From Amanita rubescens (lineage: Eukaryota; Basidiomycota; Agaricomycetes; Agaricales; Amanitaceae): a DNA stretch of 64,000 nt. Below the pieces are notes generated by a model. The model did not search any database. It was not told where the DNA came from and was given only the letters and a program-made list of their open reading frames with translations. Position 1 is the first letter of the stretch, and each line of letters begins with the position of its first letter. The stretch spans positions 1 through 64,000 of the forward strand of contig WION01000288.1 in assembly GCA_015039365.1 (NCBI GenBank), in the 5' to 3' direction. Made by a program: the position numbers and the translations under genes. Shown here in pieces: positions 45,660 through 58,700 of the stretch.

Positions 45660-46600
45660 ACATTGATAATTACATGATAAACCAGTCTCTAAACTGTTCT
45701 GTTCAATACCAATCATTTTTCCCCATCCATTAGCGGAAGGCATCAGAACCATGAGTGTCAACTCGGCAATTGATACCACCCAATAGTATCTTATTTTGTA
45801 CTTATTAGAAAGTCCGTCATCGAGCTGCCTCAAGTATTCCGTTGCGGACATGTCGTTGCCTATCTGTACGAACTGAATGCCGACCTTGAGATTGACTTCG
45901 AGTCTGGAGTTGATTTTAGATTTTAGGATGGTATACGTACCTGGGTTATGAGTCGGGAGACATTTATCATCCAGTCTCTTGGCCACTTGGAGTGACAATG
46001 ACGGCTTCAGGGTCATCGGCTAATATATGTATGTTATTGAGAATTGGAAACGGAAGCCCGGAGTAATTTGACGTACTGGGGTAACGATCCGTTATAATCA
46101 AGAAATTTATGGGTTTGATTTTCTTGAGCAGTGCCGGTTTGGTGTGAAGCGGCTCGATGATGGAAAGATATTCCTGTAATAGTTCTTCCAACTTGTTCCC
46201 AATCAGCGTGGGCCTTTGGGAATGAGGGCTTGAAAGAGCGCATTTATGGCTTCGGGATCCTGAATAACGATAGTCAGGGACGTATCACGCGTACATGAGG
46301 CGTGATGCGGACTTTAATGTTTCGCCCAACGGCTTCGTGGTTCAGGAAATGGACGTCGATACCGTCCGTGTCATAAGGGCTAGCCCACTCTGTGAGCGTG
46401 GCAACCGCGTTCTTTGCCTACCGAGACCATGAGGTTCACAACGGCTATGATTGGAGATGTGATGTTCCTCACCCCCCCATCGTTCCCCTTGCAATGGCAG
46501 ACGAGTCGTCTTCGATGAATACTGTCTTGACCTTTGCTAACAGCTCTAGGGCATTTTGGATTTCTGTTGAAAGGTCAGAATGGCAAGTGGCGCGCTGTGA
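45660..46600 (-). pseudogene. von Willebrand factor A domain protein, decayed
   Basis: Minus-strand pieces in shifting frames include LLAKVKTVFIEDDSSA (near 46,540, where the metal-site DxSxS would be expected) and YDTDGIDVHFLNHEAVG (near 46,360). Further along are LEELLQEYLSIIEPL-like and KPINFLIITD (near 46,120), VGIQFVQIGND and YLRQLDDGL (near 45,850). This order is that of fungal vWA proteins. Frameshifts near 46,300, 46,180 and 46,020 and a missing C-terminus make it a pseudogene. Confidence 0.68.
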
Positions 46601-47552
46601 ATGAACCGGACCGACATTGTTTGGGTAGCTGAATGTCTCAGCATAAGGTGGTGGTTGTTAGAACGCGCTTGCCAGTGCGTCATCGACTGTGTTGTCTTTG
46701 AGATGATGATGACAAGGATGAAGAGGAAGAGCCCATGGATGTTCCGAATAAGACCGGTGCAAGGTAGCCTCTTATTGTGCATGGGTCGAGAATACGGCAC
46801 ACGGAATCATGGGAGCAATGCATGAACTCGTCGCCTGGAGTGATACGAGTTCGCGACTAACTATCTCGCAGATCGACGTTGTCGTCAACTTCTCCGCGTA
46901 CTCTACATGTCATAGCTAACCAGCCAACAAAGATGAGGGCGTAACACTGGTAGATCACTGCCAACATCTACCACGGTCTACGGCCTGGCATATATGCGGA
47001 GGACAAGGCGTTGGTTCGTCTCCAACAAAGCGGACCATATCAGTAGACTGGAAAAGCATGCCCGTAGCAGAAGCGCCATTTATCGCTCTATAGCCGTAGT
47101 CAGCGCTCGCAACTCGCCATTTTCATTTTGCGCCGTCCCCCAGCATGCTTGCTCCTTTTACTACGTATGATGTCTAATCCACTACTTCAGTGACGCACAC
47201 CAGATCACGCGCCTGGGCAGTCTCGCTGGAATGGGGGGAACGAAGTAATGGACGGGTCGAGAAGGAAGGGACGACTAACAGAGTAGTCGTGTTCGTCAAC
47301 GAGCTCCGTGTTCAATATGCGACAATTCCGATACAGTACTGACATGCTTCAATAGGCTCATACGCCCTTTCCTTTTCAGCTCTTAATAGCACGAGTCAGA
47401 ATCATGAAGTCTTTGATGTGTAATAGATAATGGACATCTTTATATCGCCCAACGCTAATTATGCCATATACATAAGTGAGTCTCCCGGAAACTACAGCAA
47501 GACATGTCATGGAAGAGCGCGATTGTGTTTATTGTGAAACAAGTAGGAGTCA
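46601..47552. other. no gene seen; contains copy of the EEP 3' flank
   Basis: Positions 47,160-47,215 resemble 8,955-9,010 downstream of the EEP nuclease gene, but no EEP coding sequence lies next to them. The rest is without recognisable features. Confidence 0.4.
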
Positions 47553-48254
47553 CTACGTCCCGTTCTTAACGTAAAAGTTTTGACAGCAACGCCGGTAAAA
47601 AATATCGAAAAAGGGTTCAACTCGTCGACTTGCGTAGCTCTTCCAGTGAAGCATAAGTGTCGAATTCCCATCCCCTACGTCTCGAGGTTGGATGATATCT
47701 TCTAATCGCAGATCACCCAGGTTCTTCATAGGCACAGGAGAAACTGCGCGGGACATTTGGATTGCCGGGTCCTTCATTTGACGTTGGTGAGTGATACAAT
47801 AAACAAAAAGAACAACGTGTACTTCTATTTTGATTCAGGACGATCGGTGATCACGGAGGGTGCAGGTTGGGGTTGCAATTCTCTCTTGATTGTGCGGGGA
47901 ATGTGACAGAGAGGTGTCTGCAGCGTGCCCGAGAGTGAAAAGCAGAAGGGGAGGCAGTATCACGAATGGAACGCGAGAAGTACACGTTACCTGTGGTCAT
48001 GCTAGGGAGACGGATAGTGCTGAATGAAAAAGCGGAGTTGTGACCGCTGAAGCGCTGACGGCGACGGGTGATATATGATAAATGGGACCGGCATGGAGGG
48101 GATGAAAGTTCCAGACTTGAGTTGAAGTACTTAGATAGAGTCGTTCGATGACGCGGTAATGGACAGGATGTGTTTCATCTGAGCCTAGAGCAAAGCCGTG
48201 TGTCCGTACGACGGACTTGCCAGCGAGCGGAACGGAACCTCGTGCCAGAGCCAA
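47553..48254 (-). CDS. possible small gene, unknown
   Basis: A minus-strand ATG near 47,999 (ATG ACC ACA G followed by gtaacg) could be a short first exon. The frame at 47,553-47,777 (MSRAVSPVPMKNLGDL, LHWKSYASRRVEPF) could be a later one. I could not establish an acceptor that joins them with certainty, and neither part resembles a known family. It may be non-coding. Confidence 0.2.
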
Positions 48255-48351
48255 ACGCGTTCAACTCGACGGTGGCACCTACGTACATGGGTGTAACAAA
48301 GCCAGTAGCATACTACTGAATGTTTTGCAGACAAATCATTTCATAAAGCGC

Positions 48352-51300
48352 TCATTTACGACCCGCCCGTCTTTTTTCTTTCGTTTTCTGCTTCTCCATC
48401 GCCTTTGCTTCTGCCCGTTCTCCTTCCAATGACCCGAACACACGCTTCATACGCTCATTGTAAGCACGATCCTTGTCCACTTGCTTTTGCAGCGCCACAC
48501 CAGCAAGGAACCGAGCGTCCTTGCGCAACTCACGAATGGCGCCCTTCCGCTCTTGCTTGTACTGACGCCGTAACTTCACCGCCTCGTTCCGCTCACGGTC
48601 AGGATCCCTATTGCGCATATATGTCGAGGACGACGAATCAAATTTAGGGATATAGGTTGGTATTGGTATCGGTTTGTGAGATTGCAATTGCAGAGGTTGC
48701 CGCAATTGACGCGCGAATTTTAATAGTCTGCTTAGCCTATCTCGTAGAGAATCTAGACGTGACTGAACGGAAACTAAGCATCTTCACGTTAAAAACTACA
48801 AAAAAAAAGTTCCTCACCTGTAGCCATTCGAGACCTTTCAGTTTCTGATCACGAATGTGTTGTACGATCTCCAGGATTGGATCGTAAAGTTCAATAAACC
48901 CTTCCAGTCCCTTGTACATATCAGCATAACGACCCAAAAGATCGATCGCCAGCGCCAGCAGGTCCATTTTGTCCTGCTCCGTGGGCTCCAGCGTCCCGAG
49001 CAAAGCCGGCAAGTTTGCCTTCGCGGGGGTAAACCCTTTACTCGATTTCGCACTGATTCTGAGATTTTGATGCAATTCGGAGCGAAAATCCGGGGCAGGG
49101 AAAGAACCAGGCAGAGCAGAAGCAGATTCATAACCTTTCGGCACCAAATGCAAAACGGCAGTGATGATAAAGTTGATTGCCTCGGGTACGAATCGTTTAG
49201 ACAGTGATTCGTACTGGAGGAACAAAGTGCACAAAAAGAGGCCACTAGCCAAATCAACGAACGACCTCACTCGACATAAGCCAAGGTAGGACCCCATCAA
49301 TATACGCGCGGGGGATATAACGACGTGATGCAGATCGCTCGTCGGCCAAAGCGCGCCGATGACGCGCAAAAGCGTAAGTTCTGGTAGGCCAGGCCACGTT
49401 TTGCTCTCGGGATTTGAGGGGCCCTGCGATAGACCGTGTTTCAGGTTCTTTTGCATTAGAACGAGTTTCTTGATGAAATCTTCGGCTGATTGGACGGGAT
49501 ATGCTTTGGTGAGAGAAGCTAGATGAGGTAGAAGACCAGGAATGAGCCTGAACCGAGGAGTTGGGCCGGAAGCGATATGTAGGATGTGATCTAATAGTAC
49601 AGCCGTCAACGCCTATAGGGATCATGAAATCAATCGATCATGGGCGCGATTGAGTGAAGATGGCATACCTGCAGTTTAAACTTGTTTTCGGAAGCGAGGC
49701 TGGTGTGATGCAGGGTCCTGATACGTTGAACGACAGTTGGGACGTCCCTGTCATCGATTTCCTCGATGATTTCGAGGAAGTCGTCATGAGTCTCGGGACA
49801 CGGGAACGTGTAAGGAAGCTCCTGGTTGGGGATGGAGGCGTGTTTCTCCTTTGTCTTCCCTTTCTTGCTTTTGGAAGTAGATACGAGCTCTTCCCGCTCG
49901 CCTTCTTCTCCTTCCGCTTCGTCTTCTGATTCTTCAACGAATTCTTCCTCGCCACTTTGTTCCTCATCCCCGTTCTCCTCGGCGCTCTCCTCTTCCCCTT
50001 CTCCGCCGATGATGCCATCATCGCTTATCCCTTCGTCACTGGCTTCCTCCCCAAGTCCAGCACCCAGACCGCCTGACGCCTCCTCATCGAAATCATCTTC
50101 AAGGTCATCTCCTCCCCGCTTCCTCTTCTTACTAGGTTTGCCTTCGTCCTCGCTTTCGCTTTCGTTTAATCCCAACATCCGCCTCTGTCTCTTGCGCTCA
50201 GCCTTTTCCAGCGCTTCCCTCTGCTCCAATGCTAACTCTTCCTCGGTCTTTGTCCGATCCTTTGGCTTTGACCGCTTGTCAAAAGCCAGTTCTCGTACAT
50301 GTTGATCGTAATCCAGATCCTGGGATGCGAGCAAAAGCTCATCCTCTGGCGTTTTTGGAACAGGTGGATTTGATGCGGCTGGGGTATCTTGTTCGGGCGA
50401 TGCATCGCCGGCGGTGGTAGCAGCGGGCACCCCATATAGCAAATCTCGTAGGGAGCTGAACTCTTCGTCCAGCTTCTGACGAATGGTCTCGCCCTTCTCT
50501 TTCTCCATTTGTCTGAGTAACTAGATGAAACGAAATTTAATGCTATCGTCATCCGCTTCACAGGAACATACGTACTTTGTGCTCTTTACTCTTAGCAATT
50601 ACTTCGGTCATAACTTCGGCTTTCGTTTTCTTCCTAGCAGGCTGTAGCGTGGTGAGGATCCAGCAAGAACCACCAGAGTGAACGTCATACCTCATCTTCC
50701 TCCTCCTCGTCTTCCTCCTCGTCTCCAAAACCTCCAAAATGCGTTTTTCGAACGATTTCCTTGTCGATTTGACCTGACGGTATTTAAAAAACGAACGAAA
50801 GTTGTGTTGATGATTCGAAAACATACCATTCTCGTCTTCCTCATCCTCCTCGTCTACCCTCAACCCGACGTCATCAAAGTCGTCCAAATTAGACAAGCTT
50901 TGCCCATAATGAGTAAGCTCGTCTTCATCCTCCAAGTTGAACGCAGAACTTTTTGCGGTTCTTTGCCTCTCCCTTGTGAAACGTTCCAACATTCGTTCCT
51001 CGAGACTCATAGTAGGGTCATTCTCACCAAACCGCCGGTCAAGAATGCCTCCCGCGCGATTTCGCTCTTCGTACTCTTTCAGCAACGTATTTTTTCTCTG
51101 CCAACATAGCGTTATGAATAACGGCGTCCTTCCAGTCTTCTAATGTGTACACACACCTGCTCAATCCCAATCATCCTGCTCTGTGCAGGTTTTCCAACCA
51201 CACCCTTAATCTTCCGGCCCGCAACGTCATGTTTTAGTTTTGTGACTTTAACGTCGAAAGGGTTTAACTTTCTGTGAATTTCATCGAGTTTTGCCGCTTT

Positions 51301-51426
51301 TTTTGCCTTGTCTTTTTCTGTCGGAACAGCGGAACGTTTTCGCTTCTTTCCCTGTTGTTGGTTTCCTCTGATACCGGCTTGAGACAGAGCGGCTTTCAAC
51401 TGTGAAAGCTGCGATCCCTTGACCAT
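48352..51426 (-). CDS. NOP14: nucleolar complex protein 14 (40S ribosome biogenesis)
   Basis: The CDS is complement(join(48352..48762,48818..49612,49669..50520,50576..50641,50691..50773,50827..51097,51157..51426)), giving 915 residues; every phase agrees. NOP14 is a nucleolar factor of the small-subunit processome needed for 18S rRNA maturation and 40S assembly. Diagnostic text includes the basic start MVKGSQLSQLKAALSQAG, HRKLNPFDVKV, KEYEERNRAGGILDRRFGE, an acidic central block (50,000-50,150), LLDHILHIASG, and the C-terminus RKDARFLAGVALQKQ...KEKRRAGRK. Length is close to yeast and human orthologues (about 810-860). It is the intact source of, or sister to, the fragments at 1-135, 9.5-9.8 kb and 15.2-15.8 kb. 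It is divergent from the SnoaL-like gene, 303 bp away. Confidence 0.93.
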
Positions 51427-51729
51427 TTTTTGTTATTAGTGTGACAATCACGGTGTGACTACATAGATCGATTTGTCTACGTATACGGTTACCATTCTAG
51501 TAGCGACGCGTCTGATTCTCTGGAGCTCATGACTTCATGATGCAGAAATCTAGATCAAATTGAACTATATATCGAGACGATCTGGTTTTAGAGGCAAAAT
51601 ATTCTGGAGTTACTAGGCCCATTTAGGTCACGTGCGCAAAATAGCACGGGCGGCTCTCGTTTACGAAATCTTCATTGAGTGTTGCCCGCCGCTCAGCCGA
51701 GGTCGAGCAGGACGTTATTCTCGACCTCC
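51427..51729. promoter_or_regulatory. shared upstream region of NOP14 and the SnoaL-like gene
   Basis: The 303 bp between two head-to-head genes must hold both promoters. No unambiguous TATA box or named motif can be assigned by eye. Confidence 0.5.
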
Positions 51730-52786
51730 ATGTCTTCTCCTCTCATCGCCCAGGTTTCCCAAGATGGCGCTCATAATCTTCCCGTAATTTCTATGCGGGC
51801 AACCGCTCTAGAGGTCTGCTATTCTGTATATGGAGAGAATGCCACGTCTATCGATGCTGTCGACCGCTTCTATGAATCTAATGCAAGTGAGTTCACGGAT
51901 TCCTTTCATCCACAAATACATTTCTGATTTTTAAAAAAAAAAAGTGTAAGTTCCCGTATGCTGTTTCTACCAACGTCGCCAATATACACCAAACAGTTAT
52001 GAGAATCCATTCGTTACAGCGACTTCTCGATCAGTCATTTCAGATATACACCGTCTGGCACGTCAACTCAGTTCTATCGATATGCCACGCCCGCTGGCCA
52101 CGGTATACACATTGTTCGGACTTGCCCCACCAAAAGACGACGTAAATGAACCTTTATTTCAAGCACTACGCGTGTGGAACGAGATTGGCGATATCTGTGA
52201 ATGTGAAAGCTTTGGTACGCATAGACATGGCTTTCTGCGTCTTTCAAAAGTAGCTCATCGCAGCGTAGATGGCCACCGGAAAACTATAGTAGAACACACC
52301 CTTAACATCTTGCTTTTACCTGGCATACATCACGACGGCCTTAATCGTCATCAAACAAACGGCTCAACGGATTCCCTCGTCAACACCGTGACTGGCTCAC
52401 CTGTCCCGCCCATCCCTCACTTCGCTCTTCCATCATTGCCTGTTCCTGGGACTTCATTATCTGTTCCATCACCACTCCACTTTAGACTACGGATTCTTAC
52501 TCGCTTATCCTTTAACGAGCAAGGATGCGTGACCCATCATCGTGACTTTTGGGACGTGAAAGACCTTATGGGACTAGTACCCGGTGTCTCTTTAGTCCAA
52601 TGGATCATGTCAAGATTGACCGGAGCGGGCCTATCTTACGCCGCAAGACTGCTGCCGAGGAGAAAACCCCAATCTTACACAGTTCGTATTCCCGAGGATG
52701 GACGCTCAGTCATGGCAAGTGACATTTCGCCATCCGTACGGTTTGGCATTCTCCCCTCGAACACGCTCGGGTTGGAGAATATGTGA
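51730..52786 (+). CDS. SnoaL/NTF2-like fold conserved fungal protein
   Basis: Exon 1 (51,730-51,886) encodes MSSPLIAQVSQDG...ALEVCYSVYG...VDRFYESNA. The main exon (from 51,997) encodes YENPFVTATSRSVISDIHRL, then FRLRILTRLSFNEQGCVTHH and DFWDVKDLMGLVPG, and ends at 52,786. VDRFYE...YENPFVT near the start and HRDFWDVKD are what one expects of a SnoaL/NTF2-like cone, a fold used for small-molecule binding or isomerisation. The molecular role of this fungal group is unknown to me. Joining the frames needs a single-base exon at 51,945 (between aaaaag and gtaagt), or use of the acceptor at ttacag near 52,020, which would delete YENPFVTA. With the one-base exon the product is 315 residues. Confidence 0.65.
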
Positions 52787-55700
52787 AACGTATCCCCACC
52801 CCCCAACCCCTTGACACTCTTCGATATACTTGGGCTTTGGGCCTATACTAATAGAAGCGCTCATCGACGCGCAACGTGCTGTTTCAGTCTTTGCATAACA
52901 TCCGGCGTTCTATGATCGTTATTTTATCGCAATCGCTCAAGTAACGATCGGGCTACATACGTCGATGACGCTGTCCACATGGTCGAATATCCCATTAGGC
53001 AATTGCCTTCGCATGGAATTGGAGTTAATAGTAGTATAGGCATAATTTGCTCAACAGATACCCTGCTTTGACCATTATAGAGTTGACGGTGTAGTTTCTT
53101 GACGGGAGGCAGATGTGGCTACGGGGGACTCGACTCGGTTCTTTGGAACGAGTTGGAGGGGAAGCTTGCGGTAATAGTAGACAAGCGGAAGGTATCCGAG
53201 GAACCCCGGCATCTGGTGCAGTGTATAGCTGTCATAGCTTGTAGCCATAGACATTAATTACGACAAGCTTTCCAGCAAAGCCAGCTACTTGGACAAATTC
53301 AAGGACGATATGGGTGTCCTGGGTCCACGCCATATTCAGCGCCCCTGCTATTTTTTGAGGGGCATTAGGACAAAAAGAGGCACATGCGATGACATACTAG
53401 TGACGGATTAGTATTGGTTCCCCCGCTCAAGAGACAGGCACATTTCGCTCACAATGGTACAAACAACGGGGTTGCAAGTTAGAGGAATGCCGTACGACGA
53501 CCGCGGACGCGGAAACAAGGACTCAAGAGAGCCTTCCGTACGGGTCAGGTTCGATCGGAACCCTGAAATTATCAAGGTTCCGAAATGTCTGAATGAGGCA
53601 AAATTAAATATAGGTCGAGGAACTCTGGAAAGAACGGCATTACTGTAAGTACTCGGTGGCCATGGCTGGCCCAGGCAGCACCCAAAAGCTATGTAACGCC
53701 GGAACTAGAAAGTGACTAGTGGTCATGACGTTTTGTCAATTGCAACGTGAAAACTGAGATTCAAATGTATGACAATTGACATATCGATAGACTTGGTGAG
53801 AATTACATATCGGTACACATCTCTCTCTCTCTCGTTCCGCGCTAATACCTCAGAACTTGTCTCTACGGAGGTAATTGATTCCAACCTCAGAAACATAATG
53901 TGACCCGAGTGCCCTTGACGATGCGACAGACCGTGCTTCTTGAGGGTATTTGGCTGCGCCCGGTGGTGACCGAAGCGTGAACTTGAACGGTCTCCTGGCG
54001 CAAATGAATCGTCCAATAGGATGTATTATCGACTGCAGATGACCTTCTGAACGTGTGCAAGAAGAATGGACTGAAAACATCATGCACTGGGCACTGGGCA
54101 ATCTGGGCGCCAACGGTAAGTTTTTCATGTCTCAACTCCCTAATATCCTTTCCGTTTGATCGAAGAAACGAGTACCCTGTCATTCCGGACACCGGGCATT
54201 GGGCATCGCCTACCATCGAGTCATCAGCAGGGAAGGAGAAGGAGGTATACGGAGTTGTTCTTCATTTCGCTCCACCACTTGCATTCTCAACCTTGACTCG
54301 AACTATAACAACTATCGGAGCGACGGAAACCCAGGTCATCGTATCACAACTATTCCGTCTTCCCTGTCAAGCCCTAGACAGAAAGGAACCCAGGGATCGC
54401 CGGCCACGTCGGGAATTGCTATCTCGCATGAAGTGGCGAACTTTGTCCGCAGCAGTAAAGGAGCCATTCCGTCCACGTAATAAGGGAAGAAGGAAGAACG
54501 TTGTTTGTCAACAGCCTCGATGGTTCCTTTTTGGAGCCTACGCTTCTTGTACCGATGTGCCATTAACTTTGCGACAATAGCGGGGAGCCCTTTGACAGCT
54601 TCCTTAAAAAGATCGCATAGCTTTTGGGACTTTACATATGTGAAACAATGAAACAAACAACTATCCTGTCGTTATCCAGCGCTCTATAGCTAATCACAGC
54701 AACAAGAATGGCTTCAACGTAACAAGTGATCATTGTGCTGGTACAGTAAGAAGATGACTATCGTATTCTCAGGATTAGCATTGCTGTGTTGCTGTTACCG
54801 CAGTCCAACTCTTGGGTTAGACTTTGCAGACATAAGCTCAAGTTCACATCGAATATAGCCAATACTAATGCCGCCGGCACCTCCCGGACGTCCAATTAAC
54901 CTTATATTCATGACTAGTTCAATGTGATTAATTTAACGCTCCTAGCGAATGGAAACACCGACCAGAATGGAAATCGTCGAAGGTATGTTCCGTAGTTATT
55001 TAAGTAGCGTTGGTCCACCTGCTGTGGTACCGTGACATGGCTTTTTTAGGACGGCTTAGCCACTCTTGGTGAAATTCTTTTTATTGAAGGCTGGGGCCAG
55101 GAAGCGGCAAGGTCAAGAGACGAAGAAAATATTAAGTAACTCCAATTACTCACAAGGGCTTGCAGGGTCGACGAACGATGACGCTATGAAGACGAGAGCA
55201 TTGTCCTCGGGGTTGTGCCCGAGTCAGAAGGTTTGGGGCATAGTCGCTGCGCATGGCCAGGAACTGTCGCGCCATTGGAGGCCATGGGTGTCGGCAAGTG
55301 TCGGTCAATTGCTTGAAAACCTAGCTGAGGTTATATCGCAAGCGCCCCTGGAGAATTCATCAGTCGTTGCTGTGATGACAATATCATACAGCGAATAATT
55401 ACTAGCCAAATGGAATATAAAGTGGTTCATTTCGTGAGGAGATGCCGACGCGGATGCCGGGATCGCAGGCGGCGGCCTGCTAGGGCTAGCTATACCTTCT
55501 CTAGTAAAGGCGCGATATAATCAGGGATAATGGTGCCTAGAAGACTTTGCCAGATTGAGCGTTTGGATTCGCAGGCTGCGATGCGACAAGTTAATCGACG
55601 GGTAAGACGGGTTTCGGTTGCCATCCGAACTCAGCTGCCGACTTCACCCTTCCCCACGTTTCTTCGCTTCCCATCTCTCCATGCCGTTTCAATCTGTGAA

Positions 55701-58700
55701 AAAAACAGACGATAGCTAGCCATAAAAGACAAAGGCGTACCTGAAATCTGGATGCCGTGCGCAGGACAAGATTCTGGTTTTGTAGGCCCAAGCTCACACT
55801 CACACGAATTATTCGTTATTTACTGAGGTTCAAAATTTTCAAATATTCAAGGCTAATACGTCAGGGTATACCGGTACCGTAATCGCTTTGATTGGCTCGT
55901 ATTTCGAGCCCAGTCCTGACAAAAAATATTCGCGATTTTGGGGTGCGTCGGAGACATTCAACCTCCGAGAATAGTGTGAAGTAGTACAGTATTGCCAAAT
56001 TTGTATTACCTGCCTATTCTCATTTTGCTTCGCAGAAAAAGAGCGATTACCATACGTGCTTCAAACTTCAAGCTTCAGCTTCAATGATCACCAACGCATA
56101 TGCACATGAATATCGGTCCATCGGAGATCAAGCGTGCGCAGCCACGCGCACAAGGGCATCCCGACACAGATTCCAAGTTTTCCCTATCTGGATATGTCAG
56201 AACTTGCGTTGCCATCTCAATAGACTTGCCTTATCTTTCAGCACATGTTCAAGTAGATCTGGGATGCCGGGGTCTCTCACTACTAGTCTACTTCAAGTTA
56301 TAGCAATTGCCGTAGGTCGTCTCAAGGAGACATATCCACATGGCTCGATATCTTGCCTGGGCTTTCACACGTCAATCACTGCAGGCCAACAAGATGCCTT
56401 TTTAGATAGTACTAGCCTCAGCCGCTAAGGTACTCATTATCCAATATCAGTGGTCACAGAGGCTTGCACTGGCCGCGCTGGATGACTCGAAAATCGCGCG
56501 ATAATTGCTACCTTTTCTCAATCTCATGAATGAAACACCTTCATGACAAATGCCCGTTGCACCACACAGCCCCGTATCTCAACGTTGCACGATTCCCGAC
56601 GTGTTTTCCGATTGGAATTTGGCCGAAAAAGCGTCAGGTGGTTTTCCGGGTCTTTCCTTATCATTTCCTGTTAACTCCTTCAAGCGTGGGGTTGATCCGT
56701 TGAGGCTGTTTAATCTCTCCGTCCAACGCGAACCTCCTCTGATCATAAATTATTCTTTTCTCCCTGCATGACCTTCTGGCAAAATGCCACATTTGTCTTG
56801 CATGTGTATGTCAAACTCAGGCTGAGAACGGCACGATGCGACCGTTATTGTCACGGGCAGGTCGGTCGGCGTCGACGGACTTTTACCTTTCCCCAGAGTG
56901 GCGCAATTTGGACGCGGCAAGAACACAATAACGGGCCATGCCGTTAGACTTGGAAATGACCCGCACCCGCACAGCCGTTGGTGATGTGATGAAAATGGTC
57001 GAAGCTCGGTAGGCACCCAACTTTTACGCTGTACGGTAGAAACGATGAGAGAATGATGTTCCCCTGAATCTAGTCATGAAACATAACGATGGTCGATCAT
57101 CCCAATCACCGTTCGCGGCCGTGCAAGGTATCGCGCGTCCAACTCCATAACGACCACGTCGAGAGAAAATGATCCGGTATGTTTCTAGTTTCTAGCAATG
57201 GAATGTACAATGGCGTCTCTCATCTTGTGGCTGTTAGATCCACGTAAAAGGTGGTCCTTGAAGGCCGAAGGGTTAAGCACGTTCCAGGAGTATGTGCGAT
57301 TATGCGATCACCGACGATCTGGTGCCGCTGCTACATGCATTACAGGTAAGATTTTCGTCATAATAATGTGAGCACTGCGCACACCGGAGGTAAGGCTCCC
57401 CGGGGTCGCCGGTAGTCTCGCCTCTCCCTTGTAGCCGTTAGCGCTATCTCCGCTAATGCCAAAGTTAGTTGTACCTATGCATCACACAGATGCCAAACCA
57501 AACGCGGTGTCGTATACGTGTTACACATGAATTAAGATTTAATTTTTGTTGCTAACGGTAAAGACCTGAGGTCTCCTTACGTTACAGTTACAAGGGGAGA
57601 GGAGAGGAATTATACTCAGGAAGAGGTGAATGAAATTTCATTTCTCGTTTCATTCAGTGGGGCCCCGGGCAAGCAAAGCCTTCCTTTCTTCGTTATCTGA
57701 TTATTTTATTCGTCATCTTTTTTTGCTTTTGCATTCCAGGACTGGGTAAAATGGTTCATGCCGAGATTGGGAGCGCTTACTCCATAGGTCATATTCTTCC
57801 GCTGAGTTCAGCGGAGTCAAAAGGCAATGAAATCCGAAATCCAGCCTCATAGTTCTAGCCAACGACGCTCTCGATCATACGGGGAAGTCGTAGCCGATTG
57901 GATCATCGGTACCGGCGTTCCTCTCTGCTTGCCGGCCAAAAGGGATAGAGAATGTGCACCAGGAATCGTTCGTTGAAGGGGGTGACGACGACGTCGGACG
58001 TGCTGTACTGCCTTGCCAGCCTAGGGTAGAGTACCGTAGTACTAGTAAACGCTAGGCACTGAGGAAGTCGTGTCACCTGCCAGGAAAGCATGACGCCATG
58101 AGACCCTTTCCCTCGGTAGCCAATAAAGGCGCATGCGTCCGAGCTCCGCCCGCATATTATGAAATATCCCATGAAATAATAGTCACTAGGGACAGAGTAG
58201 AAGGTGGAGATAGAAGGAGTGAATAATAATGACGCTCGAAACTCTAGATCTTCAACGGCCGTCGTCGCGTGAGCGGCGCGCGTTCTCAAGTTATATTTAC
58301 TCCACGGGAGGGAAATGATTAATGATTAATGAAGGTGGGACTCGGACTCGGATTCGGATTTTGTGACGCCTGCCAATGCCATGACGGGTAGTAGCACAGC
58401 TGAGCGGCTGCAACGTTGCAGAAAAGACAAAAAAAAAAAGTTCTACTACGTAGCTCATTACAACAAGCTAAGCTAAAGACGGAAGCCCTACCTAAGTGCG
58501 AGCAGCCAATCGCTTAAGATTTGTCGTACTACTACGCCGAGTAAACCTCCGCAAAGTCATTATAACTCACATGGCTTCATGAATAGCGTTCACTATACCT
58601 GAAGCGAACGTCGCTTCGATTCCACGCCGCTTAAATTCCACTTATGCAGTGCGTCAGGAGGGTGAAAAAAAGGCCAGCCGACGTATGCGGGGACGACAGC

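Noticed and set aside
49826..50305. Ser-rich plus-strand frame within NOP14
   Set aside because: It is antisense to the acidic block of NOP14 exon 5, which has phase-matched introns and family motifs.
53540..53570. tRNA-like caggttcgatcggaaccctg
   Set aside because: It is a simple inverted pair. No acceptor stem, anticodon arm or correct spacing is found around it.
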